Below, piece by piece: positions 44,401 through 56,563 of a DNA stretch of 64,000 bases. The position numbers and the translations under genes are program-made. Source of the stretch: Mycothermus thermophilus. Taxonomy: Eukaryota; Ascomycota; Sordariomycetes; Sordariales; Chaetomiaceae. The stretch spans positions 1,178,001 to 1,242,000 of the forward strand of contig QQBE01000004.1 in the NCBI GenBank assembly GCA_011316235.1. The letters run 5' to 3'. Within the stretch, counting starts at the first letter, position 1; every line of letters begins with the position of its first letter. The notes under the pieces were generated by a model. It searched no databases, had not been told where the DNA came from, and saw only the letters and a program-made list of their open reading frames with translations.

Positions 44401-44766
44401 ATCGACATGGGGGATGTTGGTAAGGGTGACGGGGGGAATGTCTTTGGAGGTGGGCGGCTTGTGGGCGCTCGAGGCGGGGGGTGCGGTATGGGGGAGGAGG
44501 CCGGTCCTCACGATCGGGGGCTGCAGGAGGGTTGAGATGGCGTTTTGGCCCCATTCGTAGACGGGGCCGGACGAGGTCGCGGTCCACGAGTCGAGCGAGC
44601 CGCCGATGGAGGGGATGGAATGGATGGAACTGGCATTGGAGCCGCGGCGCTGGGCCGGACGTGGGGCGGCGGCATGAGGGGCGGTGCCGTGAATGGGGAA
44701 GTCTTGTCGCGATCTCGTCGGCGACAGGCTATCGACCGACTTGCGGGCGCCTTGGTTTGAGTACAT
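41279..44766 (-). CDS. vps54: GARP complex subunit Vps54
   Basis: Exons 44766-41684 and 41591-41279 (1131 aa), intron GTTTGT...ATGCAG. Vps54 is the Golgi-specific subunit of the GARP tether that receives endosome-derived vesicles. The start MYSNQGARKSVDSLSPT is followed by a Ser/Pro-rich part, then the conserved PPVTLTNIPHVDPNDFKPYLSEVGPLYEQL, the Vps54/Vps53-type coiled coil from VYFDQDFRLENPRIFDVVSE, and a long helical C-terminal domain (LDLDWFLRYFTLNLHFANECEAIS). Exon 2 encodes MLRDVELFQSRLGKIDGFEDSGDYLASII, then a Pro run and polyglutamine. An in-frame GTG upstream (44793) is not needed; the ATG fits the family. Confidence 0.95.
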
Positions 44767-45554
44767 GACGGCTCTCCGAGTCTCCCCAGCCACGCAGAGA
44801 TTCGAGGAGGTCGGACACTGACAGCGTTACCGGGGGATCATGGTCGGGGCCAGGCCGGGAGAGGTCACGGAGGTGGGTTTCAATCGACAGAGCTTTCGGA
44901 TTGGCAGGATTGGCAGCAATTCGGACGACGGGAATCGGATCGCAGTGGTGAGTAAGGTACTCAGTGTATGTCTGGAGTTTGGGTTGGATCAGGTGTGTTG
45001 TTGAGGCTGTCTCTTTGGAAGCAGAGCCACAGCTGCTCCTCGCTGCTCCTCGCTGCTCCTCGCTGCTCCTGGCCTGGAGTGGACGTTGATGTGGCCAGGA
45101 CTGGCCTGCCAAGTTCTTAACTTCCGGGTTCCCAGCTGTACAGTAAGTACGTAAGCCCCGTACGATTACGAACCGATACGCGTAACATTCGTACGGTGTA
45201 TCATACGGCTGTACCGAGCAGATGGCAGCTGCTGCTGAACGCCGAGACTCAGGTGTGGGTCCAATTAAGAACCTGGAACCTGGAAGGTCCCTGCCGGAAA
45301 ACCTGGAACGCGTCCTGGCGCGTCTCTCTGGCGCTTTAACGCGTTTTCGCTGCCCCACCCGCCAGTGGCCGACCTCCACACGAACTACTCCGTACAGTAC
45401 AGTACCTTAGCTATTATCGCTATCACTGCCCAAGTCAAAGTCGCAAATCCCACCAAAACTTCTCCTTCTTGTTCCCCCTTTCCCCGCCAATTCATCACAA
45501 CAACCCCTCCTCTTTTCTTTGTTCTTTTTTGACACCACTCCGACTACTTCCGCC
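44767..45554. other. Divergent promoter region vps54 / mcm5
   Basis: 788 bp. It includes a tandem repeat of a 10-bp unit (CTGCTCCTCG) at about 45030-45070 and two ACGCGT boxes closer to mcm5. The last 100 bp before mcm5 are C/T-rich. Confidence 0.55.
45308..45344. promoter_or_regulatory. Two ACGCGT (MluI/MCB) boxes upstream of mcm5
   Basis: ACGCGT at 45308-45313 and 45339-45344, with GGCGCGTC between them and TTTTCGC just after, 211-247 bp before the mcm5 start codon. MCB boxes are bound by MBF-type factors that drive G1/S transcription of replication genes in yeasts. The match is direct; function is inferred. Confidence 0.5.
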
Positions 45555-47793
45555 ATGGATCGCCAGTCGGTATTTTCCAGTCACCTCTACGGCCCAACCG
45601 CCGAGACCGAAGACTCCAACACACACATCCGCAAGCTGCTCGAGTCCTTTATTCTCGATTTCCGCCTCGACAACAGCTTCATCTACCGCGACCAGCTGCG
45701 CGAGAATGCCCTGCTCAAAAAGTACTACTGCGACGTCAACATCGGCGACCTCATCAAGTTCAACGAGGAGATTGCCCACCGCCTGGTGACGGAGCCCGCA
45801 GAGATCATTCCCCTGTTCGAAGCCGCCCTCAAGCGCTGCACCCACCGCATCGTCTACCCCCACGACCCCAATGTCAAGCTCCCGGACCACCAGCTGCTGC
45901 TGCACTCCAATGCCGAGCACGTCTCCATCCGCAACCTCGACTCCATGACCATCGCCCGCCTGGTCCGCGTGCCCGGCATCGTCATCGGCGCCTCCGTCAT
46001 GTCCTCCAAGGCCACCTCCCTCCACATCGAGTGCCGCACCTGCGGCCACACCCAGGACGTCCCCGTGCATGGCGGCTTCAGCACCGTCACCCTGCCCAGG
46101 CAATGCGGCCGCTACCGCGCCCCGAATGACCCGACCGAGAAGTGCCCTCTCGACCCCTATTTCGTCGTCCACGAAAAGTCCAAGTTTGTCGACCAGCAGA
46201 TCATCAAGCTCCAGGAGGCCCCCGACCAGGTGCCCGTGGGCGAGCTCCCCCGCCACGTCCTCGTCTCGGCCGACCGCTACCTCGTGAACCGCGTCGTGCC
46301 CGGGTCTCGCTGCACCGTCATGGGCATCTTCTCCATCTACCAGAGCAAGGGCTCCAAGGGCTCCACGAGCGGCGCCGTGGCCATTCGCACCCCGTACCTG
46401 CGAGCCACCGGCATCCAGACCGACATCGACCACACCGCCAAGGGCCAGGCCGTTTTCTCCGAGGAGGAGGAGCAAGAATTCCTCGAGCTCAGCCGCCGCC
46501 CGGACCTCTACAACATCCTGGCCGACTGCATCGCCCCGTCCATCTACGGAAACCGCGACATCAAGAAGGCCATCCTGTGTCTCCTGATGGGCGGCTCCAA
46601 AAAGATCCTCCCGGACGGCATGAAGCTGCGTGGCGACATCAACGTGCTGCTGCTCGGCGACCCGGGTACCGCCAAATCGCAACTCCTCAAGTTCGTCGAG
46701 AAGGTGGCGCCCATCGCCATCTACACCTCGGGCAAGGGCTCGTCGGCGGCCGGTTTGACGGCGTCGGTGCAGCGCGACCAGTCGACGCGCGAGTTCTACC
46801 TCGAGGGCGGCGCCATGGTGCTCGCCGACGGGGGCGTGGTGTGCATCGACGAGTTCGACAAGATGCGCGACGAGGACCGCGTCGCCATCCACGAGGCCAT
46901 GGAGCAGCAGACCATCTCCATCGCCAAGGCGGGCATCACCACCATCCTGAACGCGCGCACCTCGGTGCTGGCCGCCGCCAACCCCATTTTCGGCCGCTAC
47001 GACGACATGAAGACCCCGGGAGAGAACATTGATTTCCAGACCACCATCCTGTCTCGTTTCGACATGATCTTCATCGTCAAGGACGAGCACGAGCGCGGCA
47101 AGGACGAGCGCATCGCCAAGCACGTCATGGGCATCCACATGGGCGGCCGCGGCGTCGAGGACCGTGTCGAGTCCGAGATCCCCGTCGAAAAGATGCGTCG
47201 GTACATTAGCTATTGCCGATCGTAAGCCCACTTCCTCTCCAATCCCCTCTAAACCCATCCTGTTTCACTGACTAACCACTTACTCTCTTCAAAACAGCCG
47301 CTGCGCCCCGCGCCTCTCCGACGCCGCCGCCGAAAAACTCTCGTCCCACTTCGTCGCCATCCGCAAGCAAGTCCACGCGGCCGAGCTCGAGGCCAACGCG
47401 CGCTCCTCCATCCCCATCACGGTCCGCCAGCTCGAGGCCATCGTGCGCATCACCGAGGCCCTCGCAAAGATCACCCTCTCCCCCGTCGCCACCGAGGCGC
47501 ACGTCGACGAGGCCATCCGCCTCTTCCTCTGCTCCACCATGGACGCCGTCAACCAGGGCGCGGGCAGCCAGGGCAGCCGCGAGCTCAACGAGGAGGCGGC
47601 GCGCGTCGAGGCCGAGCTGAAGCGCCGGTTGCCCATCGGGTGGAGCACCAGCCTGGCGACGCTACGGAGGGAGATGGTGGAGGGCCGAGGGTTCAGCGAG
47701 GCGGCGCTGAATAGGGCGTTGATGGTCTTGCAGAGGAGGGATACCATCATGTTTAGGAACGGGGGGGCGCAGGTGTATCGGAATGGAGCATAA
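45555..47793 (+). CDS. mcm5: Replicative helicase subunit Mcm5
   Basis: Exons 45555-47221 and 47298-47793 (720 aa). It is one of six MCM subunits that form the replicative helicase. N-terminal zinc ligands are Cys160, Cys163, Cys184 and Cys197. The ATPase core has Walker A GDPGTAKS (residues 368-375), Walker B CIDEFDKM (430-437) and the arginine finger SRFD (500-503). The intron falls between CRS and RCAPRLSDAAAEKLSSHF; the C-terminal winged-helix part ends NGGAQVYRNGA. The start MDRQSVFSSHLYGP is the only plausible Met. A 587-codon antisense frame covers most of exon 1 and is an artefact of C-ending codons. Confidence 0.97.
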
Positions 47794-47853
47794 TTTTTTT
47801 TTTTTCTTTGGGTGGGGGGGTGGAATGATGAGAAGGAAGGAAAAAGGGTTGGG

Positions 47854-47895
<42 letters not shown>

Positions 47896-48489
47896 CGAGT
47901 ATGAGGATGAATGGATGTATGTAATACATTGGTTGGTTGGGGTTCGTTCAACGTTTTGGTAGGTAGTAGGGGGCATGACTTTGGGAGTGCAACGGGGCGC
48001 TGGGCGCATGGGAGACTGGAATGGTTGGGATCGTTATGAGGACCTAGGCACGTGCGGGTACAGTCATGAGGGGATAGGGATATATATAATGTTATGAATA
48101 AAGTCGATGATGATGATGATGATGATGATGGGTTGTTCATTAGACCACTGTTGTTGGAATCCGGTCCGCAAAGAGTGGTGGTGAGATGAATAATTGTGCT
48201 GCGATCTTCCGTCATGTCATGGGCCCATGACGGGTGGTGGTTCGGACAGGAGTCCTGACCCTTCATCTATTAATACACTCTGGTCATACTAAACCCCCCT
48301 CCCCCATGTGTACTTATCCATATCAATACGGGATGCCGAGCTTGAATTCCGAGCTCATAAGGATAAAGATTCCAGATTGAAACTTTTTGTGGTGCTATCA
48401 GCATACTATACATAAAACCCTCAACACCGACAGCGAACTCAACAGCATAATACGGCCTACGCAACGCTACCCCCCTCTAAGTAACGAGA
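47794..48489. other. Convergent 3' region mcm5 / AMP-binding protein
   Basis: It contains a (CT) microsatellite at 47858-47890 and a (GAT) repeat at about 48107-48130. No gene seen. Confidence 0.55.
47858..47890. repeat. (TC)n microsatellite
   Basis: About 33 bp of uninterrupted TC dinucleotide in the mcm5 3' flank. Confidence 0.95.
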
Positions 48490-50300
48490 TCAGGCATAAG
48501 TAACAGTGTTATCCTTCCTCATCCGGCCCGTGACGCCCAGGGCAGCCTCTCCGCCAACGACGCAAGGTCCACGGACAACAATCTGCCGTCAAGTCAGCCA
48601 TCCGTGCGGGGAAAAACAGCAGGAAATACGAAAATCATGAGCATCAACAGAAGGGGGGGAAGAAGAACACTCACCTCACCCCTACTCCCCGAATCATCAC
48701 TCCTCAAATTCCCCTTATCCCTAAACAAAATCTCCGTGCTCGTCACCGGCGGTCCAAAGTGCACTCCTTTCCCGCTCTGATCATCTTCCCCCCCCTCCAC
48801 GTCCCCAACAAGGCGATAGTCGTACAGCCCCGTCTGCGTCACGGAGCCCGCCACCTTGGGCGCGGAGAGGGCATACACCACCCTCGCGCCCGTCAGCACA
48901 CGCAAATCAGCCAAGACGGCGGTCGACAACTTCGGGGTGCCGGCACCGACGCGCTCGGCGGTCAGGATGAGACGGAGCTTGCTGCTGTTTCCCGTTGACG
49001 ACGAAGACGCGGCGGGCGGCATGGCGCCCGAGCGAACCAGCTTTCTCAGGCGCGCGGCGTGGAGCCAGCGGGCGAGGAGCGAGGTCCGCACCTTGGCGGC
49101 GTCCTGTTGGGTCTTGAGCAGGGCGGCAGGGGTGGCGACGAGGACGGTTGGCTCGACCCCCTCGGCGGCGCGCACGGCAGCGGCGAGGTCCTCGGCGCCC
49201 GGCGCGGCGGAGCTGAGAGCGATGCTGGCGTTGGAGAAGATGGCCGCGAGAGTGAGCACAAGAGTGTGCGTGTTGGCAAGCGAGTCGGCGGGGAGGAACA
49301 GGTCGCGAGGGCCCAGACGCTGGGCGGTCGGGATGGCGGCCAGCTGGGCGGCGATGCCGGAGACGAGGTTGGCGGAAGTGAAGCGGACCAGTTCCTCTTC
49401 CTGGCCGGGTTGGGAGTCCCAGAAGACGGCGACGTCGGCCGGGGGCTTTTGGTCCTGCAAGGGTGGGAGCTCCCGGCCGGCGGAGGCAGGGCTGTCGTTG
49501 ACCACATCCTGCCAGGTAGAGACGTTGATGGAGGAGCCGACGCCCTTGGGGACCTCGTTCCAGTCGAGGTGCTTGTTGCCCTCGTCGACAACCCAGACGA
49601 CGCGGCGGAGGCCAGGGTAGGTCGTAGCGACGAGGTCGAAGGGGAAGGTGCCGGGTTCGGTGACCACGGTGTCGGAGTCGGAGCGGCGAAGCATGGAGAC
49701 AACGGCGTCGTCTGGTTTGCCGAAGGGCAGGATGACAGCCTCGAGGCCGTAAAAGGCACAGGCGAACAGAGCGACGAGCAGCTCGACAGAGTTGGGCAGG
49801 TAGATGGCTACCTTGCTGGCGCCCTGCTCAACCAAGTGCTGTCCGATGAGGTTGATCTGGCGGGTGAGGGAGTCCAGAGAGTGCTCGACGACCGTGTCGG
49901 TGCCCAGGATGGTCAGGAAGCGGCCGGTGGCACCCTTGTGCGGGCCATCGTCCTGGACGCCGTAGACAGCCTGGCGCCAGACATCGCGTAGGTCACCATC
50001 GCGGCCGCGAGCCCACTTGGAAGCGCCAGGCTCCTTGACGTTGAGGCTGGCGTTCAAGGGCATTCCGTGAGGGGCAGCATGGCAGCGGTAGACGGGAGAC
50101 TCGCCCGGGTAGCGCACAGGAGAGGCCTGGGCCTGGCGAGCGAGGAGGAAGGGATGCAAATCCGGGTCCTGGCGGGTGGCCAGCTGGTATGTCAGAAAGC
50201 CGATAAGAGCCGTGGAAAGGATGGTGCTCCAGAGGTTCCATTGTCCGAAGAGGCCGGTGATGCCCTCATCGAGGGACACGAGAACTGTTGCGAGCCCCAT
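48490..50300 (-). CDS. AMP-binding-fold protein, lipid-droplet type, lacking the ATP loop
   Basis: Exons 50300-48675 and 48582-48490 (572 aa). The fold resembles acyl-CoA synthetase-like proteins: SLTRQINLIGQHLVEQGASKVAIYLPNSVELLVALFACAFYGL is the standard N-terminal adenylation segment, and the end (EIVVRGPCVVGGEAALGVTGRMRKDN) resembles the strand before the hinge. The phosphate-binding loop TSGTTG..PK is absent: the expected place reads VFWDSQPGQEEELVRFTSANL. The C-terminal lid domain is also missing. A hydrophobic N-terminal helix (LWSTILSTALIGFLTYQLA) suggests membrane or lipid-droplet attachment. It is probably not an active synthetase; the lipid-droplet link is from memory of fungal homologues and is tentative. 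It shares a promoter region with pom34. Confidence 0.75.
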
Positions 50301-50982
50301 CCTGGATGGATCAGGTAGACGGGCCGAGCCCGATGCTCTGAGGTGAGTGGGGGTGGGGTTGATATGTAGGTAGGATGTTTCTGTGCGTGGTGGAAGAATG
50401 GAAGGGAGCAAGTAGAAAGTAGAGGTTTTGGGCTTGCAGGTTGGAGAAGCTTCTTCCGGTTCTTCAGGTTGAAGGGAACCTGGAAGTTGAGCTTTGGGAC
50501 TTGGAGGACCTGAATGAAAGTGGGGAATGCCGATAAGTAAGTATCTGGACCTTCCCGTCGGAGCTCCTGCAGATGCCGATGCCGACGCGGCACCTTCCGC
50601 ACCGTCAGATCCACAGAAGGTGTCCCACATGTGCCCCACAGCTGGCGGGGACCCACTTCTGAGCAAGCTCCGGGCCGTCGCCAGGGAATCCACTTCCAGG
50701 TTGTTGACTTTGGTCGCGCCAGAAACAGAAACGCGGCAGCTTTCACTTCGTCTTCTTCGCAACATCATCGACCAGCGACGCTCGCTGCATCCGACGAGGC
50801 CTCTCCGGCCACCCCGTTTTTACTAACCTTTTAGCAGCAGCAGCAGCAGCAGCCGCAGCAGCACTGTTCATTATTTTCTCAAAGAACGACAACAACACGT
50901 CGACTCGCCATCCTCGACACTTTCACCGTCCGTCGCCAACCACAACAAACCCCCAATTCGGCACCCCTCAAAACCAGAAGCC
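50301..50982. other. Divergent promoter region AMP-binding protein / pom34
   Basis: 682 bp between outward-facing starts. A CAG run lies at about 50834-50865. The minus-strand coding frame is open well upstream of 50300 but without family features. Confidence 0.5.
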
Positions 50983-52023
50983 ATGTCGTCCTCCTTGACA
51001 CAGGTCAAGGCGACACCCGTCAAACAGATTACACCCTCCCGCGCCGCCACCGAGAGCCCCGGCAACTGGAAGCATCCCCGCCTGGCCGAGATCACGCGTC
51101 GCCAAGGCAAAAACATCTTCTCCGAGAAAAACGCCCGCCAAATTGCCTACAATGTCGCCGCCCTTGCCATCATCGGCGTCGTGCGCAAAGCCGTCCTTCC
51201 AGCCCTCCCATCCTGGGTGTGAGTCTTGTCCATCCCAACATCCCATTCCACCACGACCACCAACCAAAAAACTGACCGGTCTCACCCTTTCTCCAGCATC
51301 GCCCCCATCCTGCGACAATACGGCTCCTTCATCTACACCACCCTAATCCTCATCCCCCTCCTCAACATCGCCCTCGCCCTCCTCCCCCTCGTCCGTCCCA
51401 AGGACGACCTCTCCGACATCCCCCTCACCCCGGCCCAGCGCAAGCTCCTCGGCCTCCCTCCCAGCTCCCGCGCCGCCAGCCCCGGCCCCGACTCTCCCGC
51501 CGCGTACAGCACCCCGCCGCGGTACTCGCGCACCCCTTCCCTCGCCGGCTCTCCCGCCTCCACAGCCGCCGCCGCCAGCTACTCTGGCTCACCTCTCTCC
51601 AACTTCGGCAGCCCGCTTAACGCAGGCTCCTCCACCCAGCGCTACCCTTCCCCTCAGCGCTTCGGCGGCGCCGGCACGGGGCCTTCCCCCTCCAAATTCG
51701 CCCAGTCATACACCTCCCCGTCTCCTTCCTCCGCAGCAGTCGTCGTCAGCCCGCTGCTGCACAAAACCCTGAGCAACAACGCAGCAGCAGCGTCTTCTTC
51801 CTCCTTCTTTGGCGCATCCACTTCGTCTTCCACCTTCGGCGCCTCCACATCCTCCACCAGCCCGTCCTCCTTCGGCGCTAGCACCGCCTCCAGCTTTTTT
51901 GGTGAAGGCCCCGCGACGCCGACGCCCGCCGGCAAGAGGTCCAGCGTCGGGCTGAATAGCAAGTGGTTGTACGAGAAGGGGAGGAGGAGTTCGGGGAGTT
52001 GGTTGGGGAGTTCGTTGTCTTGA
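50983..52023 (+). CDS. pom34: Nuclear pore membrane protein Pom34
   Basis: Exons 50983-51218 and 51297-52023 (320 aa), intron GTGAGT...CTCCAG. It is a pore-membrane nucleoporin that anchors the nuclear pore complex. Two hydrophobic segments fit: NVAALAIIGVVRKAVLPALP at the end of exon 1 and FIYTTLILIPLLNIALALLPLV at the start of exon 2. A Ser/Ala/Pro-rich tail follows, and the conserved C-terminal motif RSSVGLNSKWLYEKGRRSSG closes the protein. FG-like FGAS repeats occur in the tail. The length agrees with other fungal members. Confidence 0.88.
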
Positions 52024-52035
52024 GTTTTTTGAGAG

Positions 52036-52040
<5 letters not shown>

Positions 52041-52075
<35 letters not shown>
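52041..52075. repeat. (AG)n microsatellite
   Basis: 35 bp of AG dinucleotide just after the pom34 stop codon. Confidence 0.95.
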
Positions 52076-52080
<5 letters not shown>

Positions 52081-52461
52081 ACAAGCAAACAGCGAATGGT
52101 GGTGGAGTCAGGGAATAAGAGAAGCAAAACGAGCTTACTGCTGTGTCGGAATACTTTTTCCTGGGTTTAGGTACTTGGAAGTAGATGGTATATAATTGAA
52201 TCCGAGAGTTGTACGCTTTTCTTTCCATGATGTTCGTCCAGACTGGCAGCAGGTTAGCGAGGTTTTGGGTGGTTGGGTTGGTTGGTTGGTTGGTTGGTTG
52301 AAACAGAGGGCGAAGGATGGAGGGTGGGTGGATGGGGCATGTCGGACAGGCGTACAGATTCATCATGCCTACTGCGACTTCTTGAGTCGGAATTGGTTGT
52401 TGGCTCTGTTTCGCTTTCCGGACGGCTGGATGAACGGAACAAACGGGATGAATGAGGCCGG

Positions 52462-52498
52462 GCCGGGCTGGGCTGGGCTGGGCTGGGCTGGGCTGGGC
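52462..52498. repeat. GGGCT pentamer minisatellite
   Basis: About seven perfect copies of a 5-bp unit, GGGCT. Confidence 0.9.
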
Positions 52499-53104
52499 TT
52501 TTGATGAGTAGGTGTCAAAGATATTGTAAATATGTATGTACATACAAAGCATGTACAACCGAAGTCTGCCTGAGGCACCAGCCCCAGTTCGTAGAGAGCG
52601 AGATATGAAACTTACCTGACCTGCCTAGGTATGTACTTAGTTCTCTCCCGACAGCAGTCAGTACGGAGTATCGGCGCTGCCGTTGAGGCCATCACTTCTG
52701 ATAACATTAACACAAGACATATTTCTCCAGCCAGCGGTACTACAACAAGGAAGTTATNTATGCTACTTCCTGTAGCCCATCGCCATCATGGTTACCCGGT
52801 GGTAGATGACCTCTTAGACAGGGTGATGTAGCTCGGAAGGGCTTGTGAGGTTCGCGGCAAGTTCATGACTACCTTGGATGGGGCTTTGCTTCCAACCAAG
52901 GATGGAAACTGGGGAAGTGTGTATGACGATGGGGGGTGTTTTCCACGAAGTGGCCTCTCAGTCATCATGAAGGGCTCGATCGAGCGTCATGTAGTTCCCT
53001 GATATCCGGGATCTCGATGCGAGGTTTTCCATGCGTATAAGAGCCGTTCGTACAGGTCTCCCCTCCCCTACCCAACAAACCTCCCTTCAAAAAAGTCCAG
53101 GCCA

Positions 53105-55987
53105 CTAACCCTGCTGCTGCTGTCCCTGCCCCTGCTGCCCCTGCTGCCCTTGCTGCCCCAGCCCTCCAACCCCCGCAGCAACACCCCTCAAATTAATCGC
53201 CCCGATCCTCGACACGATATTACTCCCCACCGCGTCCACCGCGCCCCTCGGCGACGTCAGCGACGGGCCCTGCTGCGCCGCCGCCGGATCCTGCAGGAGC
53301 ACCCGAAACAGGCGTATGTGCGTGGTATTCCACACGCCGACGGTGCCGCGGGCGGCGACCTGGGCTTCGGCGGCGAAAATGAACCCCCACAGCAGCGACT
53401 CGTACCAGCCGAGGGCGAGCGGGGACCACTCGAACGAGTGCACGCGCGGCGGGGACGGGTCGACGCCCACGAGGCGGATGTCGCGGATTTTGTTGAGGAT
53501 GGTGGTCGAGGCGGCGACAGGAGCGGAGGAGGAAGGGGAAGAGGCAGGTTGGGAGTCGGGGGATGGAAGGGAGGGGAGGAGGGCGGAGAGTTGTTGGAGG
53601 AGAGTCAGGATGGTGTGGAGCGGGAGTTCGGGCAGCCAGGTCTCCATCCATTGGGCGGTGGGTTCGAACTGGCCGGGTGCTGCTGCTGCTGTTGTTGTTG
53701 GCTGTGGACCTGGTTGCTGGTAACCGAGGCTGCCCAAGCTGGTGGTGCTGTTTTGCCGCGAAAAGTTGCCAGCACCGGCGGGCATCTTGCCGCGAGCCTT
53801 CTCCGACATGCCTTGCAGCTGACGCGGCACGTCATCCTCGGCGCCGGCGGAGACGACCGAAGAGGCGACGGACGGGTTCGTAGGACTCGAAGTCGCAGGT
53901 GTCGGGCGCGCCTCGTCGTCGTCGCTGTCATCTTCGTCGTCGCCGATGGCAAAGGTGCCGTCTTCCTCGGGAACATCGCGCAGGCCAGGAGCTCGGGATG
54001 CATGGGTTGGGCTGGCGACGCTGTCAATGGAACTCCTCGTGGAGGCGGGCTGGAGCGGATCGCGCGGCGCGGTGCCGTCTTTTCTCCGGCGGTTGTGCCT
54101 CTCAATTTCCTCCTGACCGCTCTCCAGGGTCAGGGTTCGTAGGCCCTCGAACTTCTTTTTGTTTCGCAGTATGGAGTAGATGAACTGAGGGTTTTCTTTG
54201 TATTTGTGCTCGATGATGGCATTGATCGCCTCCAGCAATGACCGCAGGAGGGTGTGATTCGTCTCGTTGGCCAGGAGGAAGGACGGAGACGACATGGAAT
54301 TGAACAGTTGCATAATCTTGGAGCATGTTACGGCGCTGAGGCCCTCAAGGTAGGCAGCGATGTTGTTGATAACAGCCAGCAGCGCGGGGTAGATGGCTGT
54401 GAGTTTCCCCTGGCTGGTAGTGATGAGGGTGTAGATGGACTGGATCAAGAAGTCTCCATAGGTGCCGCGGAAACCAGCGATGCGGATGGCTTGAGGCAGC
54501 GTGTCCTGAGCGTCGAACGACTTGTTCAGGTTGACGCCAAAGCTCGTCTCCACGCTAAGTGTTTGCAGCAAGAAGGCGCACATCCTGACGAGGCCCTGCT
54601 TGGAGGCGTCCGTCTTATTTTCGAGAGCGTAGAAGAGGATCAGGATGACGAAGTCATGGGCGCGTTCCGTGTCGACGATGAAGGACCGGAACCGCTTGTT
54701 GCACTGGGTAGCTTCCCAGAACAGCATAAGCATCTCAGGAGCGAAGCGGACTGAGGTTTGGGCGCCGGGTATGTAGGACGTGGTAGCTTGCAGCGGCTGG
54801 TTCAAGATGCGAGTCATGCCGTCCACCACGAACTGGAAATCCTGTGGCCGGTGGAGGCGCCCGAGAAAGTGGCGGTAATAGTTCTTGGGAGTGAGGCCGT
54901 TCTGCTCGGGGACGGGGTAGAGAAGCGTCGCCAGGAGAAACTGCAGCGAGTAAGTGACCAACATCTCCTTGGGGTCCTTCATGGCAAGGGCATTATACGG
55001 CACCCGCCAACTGGCTGGGTTGTATTTGAGTGTCTGCAGCGAGGCGTTAGCTAGTCAATTCTAACCCCAACTTCTTGCCGCTCACAGCGAGGAGGCCTAC
55101 CGTGTTCAAAAGTGAACATAACACAGACAGCACCACCTGCTTGTCAGGATTGGTGCAGATGTAGGTGAGAGCCTTGGTCCCCTGCTGCGGGAGCACGTTG
55201 GGCGTGAGGTACATGCTCTGGCTGGCCAGAGTCAGAAGTAGGCGCAGGATCTCGCAACGGTTGTTCTCGTGCTCCCTCGTGGTAGGAATCGAGGTGTTAC
55301 ACCCGACGCCGCTCTGCCAGATGGCATAGGTGACCTTGGGCTTGCCATGAGGGGCCTTGGGGACGGTCAGGTCGGAAAAGAAGAGCAGGTCCAGCAACGT
55401 GTCGATCAGCTCCTCGGCCAAGGGCTTCGCATCCTCGTAGTCTTCCCGTGGGTCCTTTCCCTGGGTATCCTGTGCGCCGTCGAAGAGAACCTCGCTGGCG
55501 ATGATGGCCTTCCTCGTGGGGCGGCGGCGAGGAGCCCAGAAGAGGCGATCCTCCCATTGCTGAAGCGAGTCTTTCTCGTAGATGAAAGGCAGGAGGCGGG
55601 TCAGGACTCGGATACAGTTGAGGACTTCTCTCGCCGGGGCGAGCTCGGGGTCGGGGACGGAAGGGTGGTGGCGGAGCAGGAATAAGCGGTCCGTGACGGC
55701 ACGTATAAGGGTTTCGAGGTTCTCAATGGCATGGTCTCGGGTGCGGCGGATGTCGGCGGGGGTGAAGAGACTGAAGATGTCCTCGGCAGACTCGGGGAGT
55801 TGCCAGAACTGCAGGACAGCGAGCACATTAACAAGACAGGTTCAACACGACGTGATGCACATAATACAGAGTCCTGGAAATGCAAACTAACCGACGCCCA
55901 CGAAGGGTCATCTGCGGGGATGTGCCTCTCCTCGGACAGCCGGAAGATGCCCTTTTTGAAGACGAGCTTGGAGTCGCTGGCGCCCAT
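53105..55987 (-). CDS. Hid1 family trafficking protein
   Basis: Exons 55987-55892, 55808-55101 and 55033-53105 (910 aa). HID1/Ecm30/Ftp105 family proteins act at Golgi membranes in cargo sorting. The start MGASDSKLVFKKGIFRLSE carries Gly2 in an N-myristoylation context like animal HID1. FWQLPESAEDIFSLFTPADIRR follows after intron 1; NPASWRVPYNALAMKDPKEML and NYYRHFLGRLHRPQDFQFVVDGM are further family blocks. The middle-to-C-terminal part has an acidic/Ser insert and the family helix QWMETWLPELPLHTILTLLQQLSALLP. The C-terminal Gln/Gly repeats are low-complexity. Introns GTTAGT...CTGCAG and GTAGGC...CTGCAG. Family call is strong; exact cargo unknown. Confidence 0.9.
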
Positions 55988-56563
55988 GTTGACAGCGGCT
56001 ATGATATGGACATTATGTGGGTGGGCAGGATGACAGAGGTGGTCCTTGTTCTGGTTGGAGGTGAGGATGGAGACGGGAAGTGAAAGTGAAAGGCAGACGT
56101 GGAAGTGGAACCTTGGCTCAAGAGCTGACATCACATGGAAGACAGCAAGACAAGGACGGGCCAGGGACATTTCCAACCCTAACCCTTGCTAGGAGATTGA
56201 AGCTGCAAACGGTTCAGCACAACGGCGATCTGGCCTTATCGTTAAGTATGTATGTATGTATGTACATACATACTTATCACCCACCAACAAGACAACATCT
56301 CCAGATCAACATCACATCTCCAACCTTGGCGTCGAAACCTCAACCCACCACTCACCCGCGATTCCAACTGCCCATGACAAGCTCCGGCAGCTGTCGCAGG
56401 TGACGCCCGTCTCACTCTTTGGATTTGGGAGTTCAATTCCATTTTCCCACCCATTTCACCCTCCCAATTCCTTCCTATCTCAAGTCATCTTCATACAAAA
56501 AACAGCTAAAGAGCATCCAGCAGGCGCGCCGACGACGCCGCCTGCACACCCCCGGTTGCCACC
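55988..56563. other. Divergent promoter region hid1 / spc3
   Basis: 576 bp between outward-facing starts, with a (GTAT)n run at about 56247-56262. No gene seen. Confidence 0.5.

Larger units (their letters stand above)
52024..53104. other. Convergent 3' region pom34 / hid1
   Basis: It contains (AG) at 52041-52075, TTGG repeats at about 52273-52300, a GGGCT minisatellite at 52462-52498 and one N at 52758. No gene is visible. Confidence 0.55.

Noticed and set aside
45495..47258. 587-codon antisense frame across mcm5
   Set aside because: It mirrors the C-ending codons of mcm5, has repetitive Val/Asp/Gly/His composition, and shows no domain or splice structure.
52041..52498. Tandem repeats as a CRISPR array or centromeric satellite
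   Set aside because: Simple di- to pentanucleotide repeats without spacers, and a eukaryotic context.
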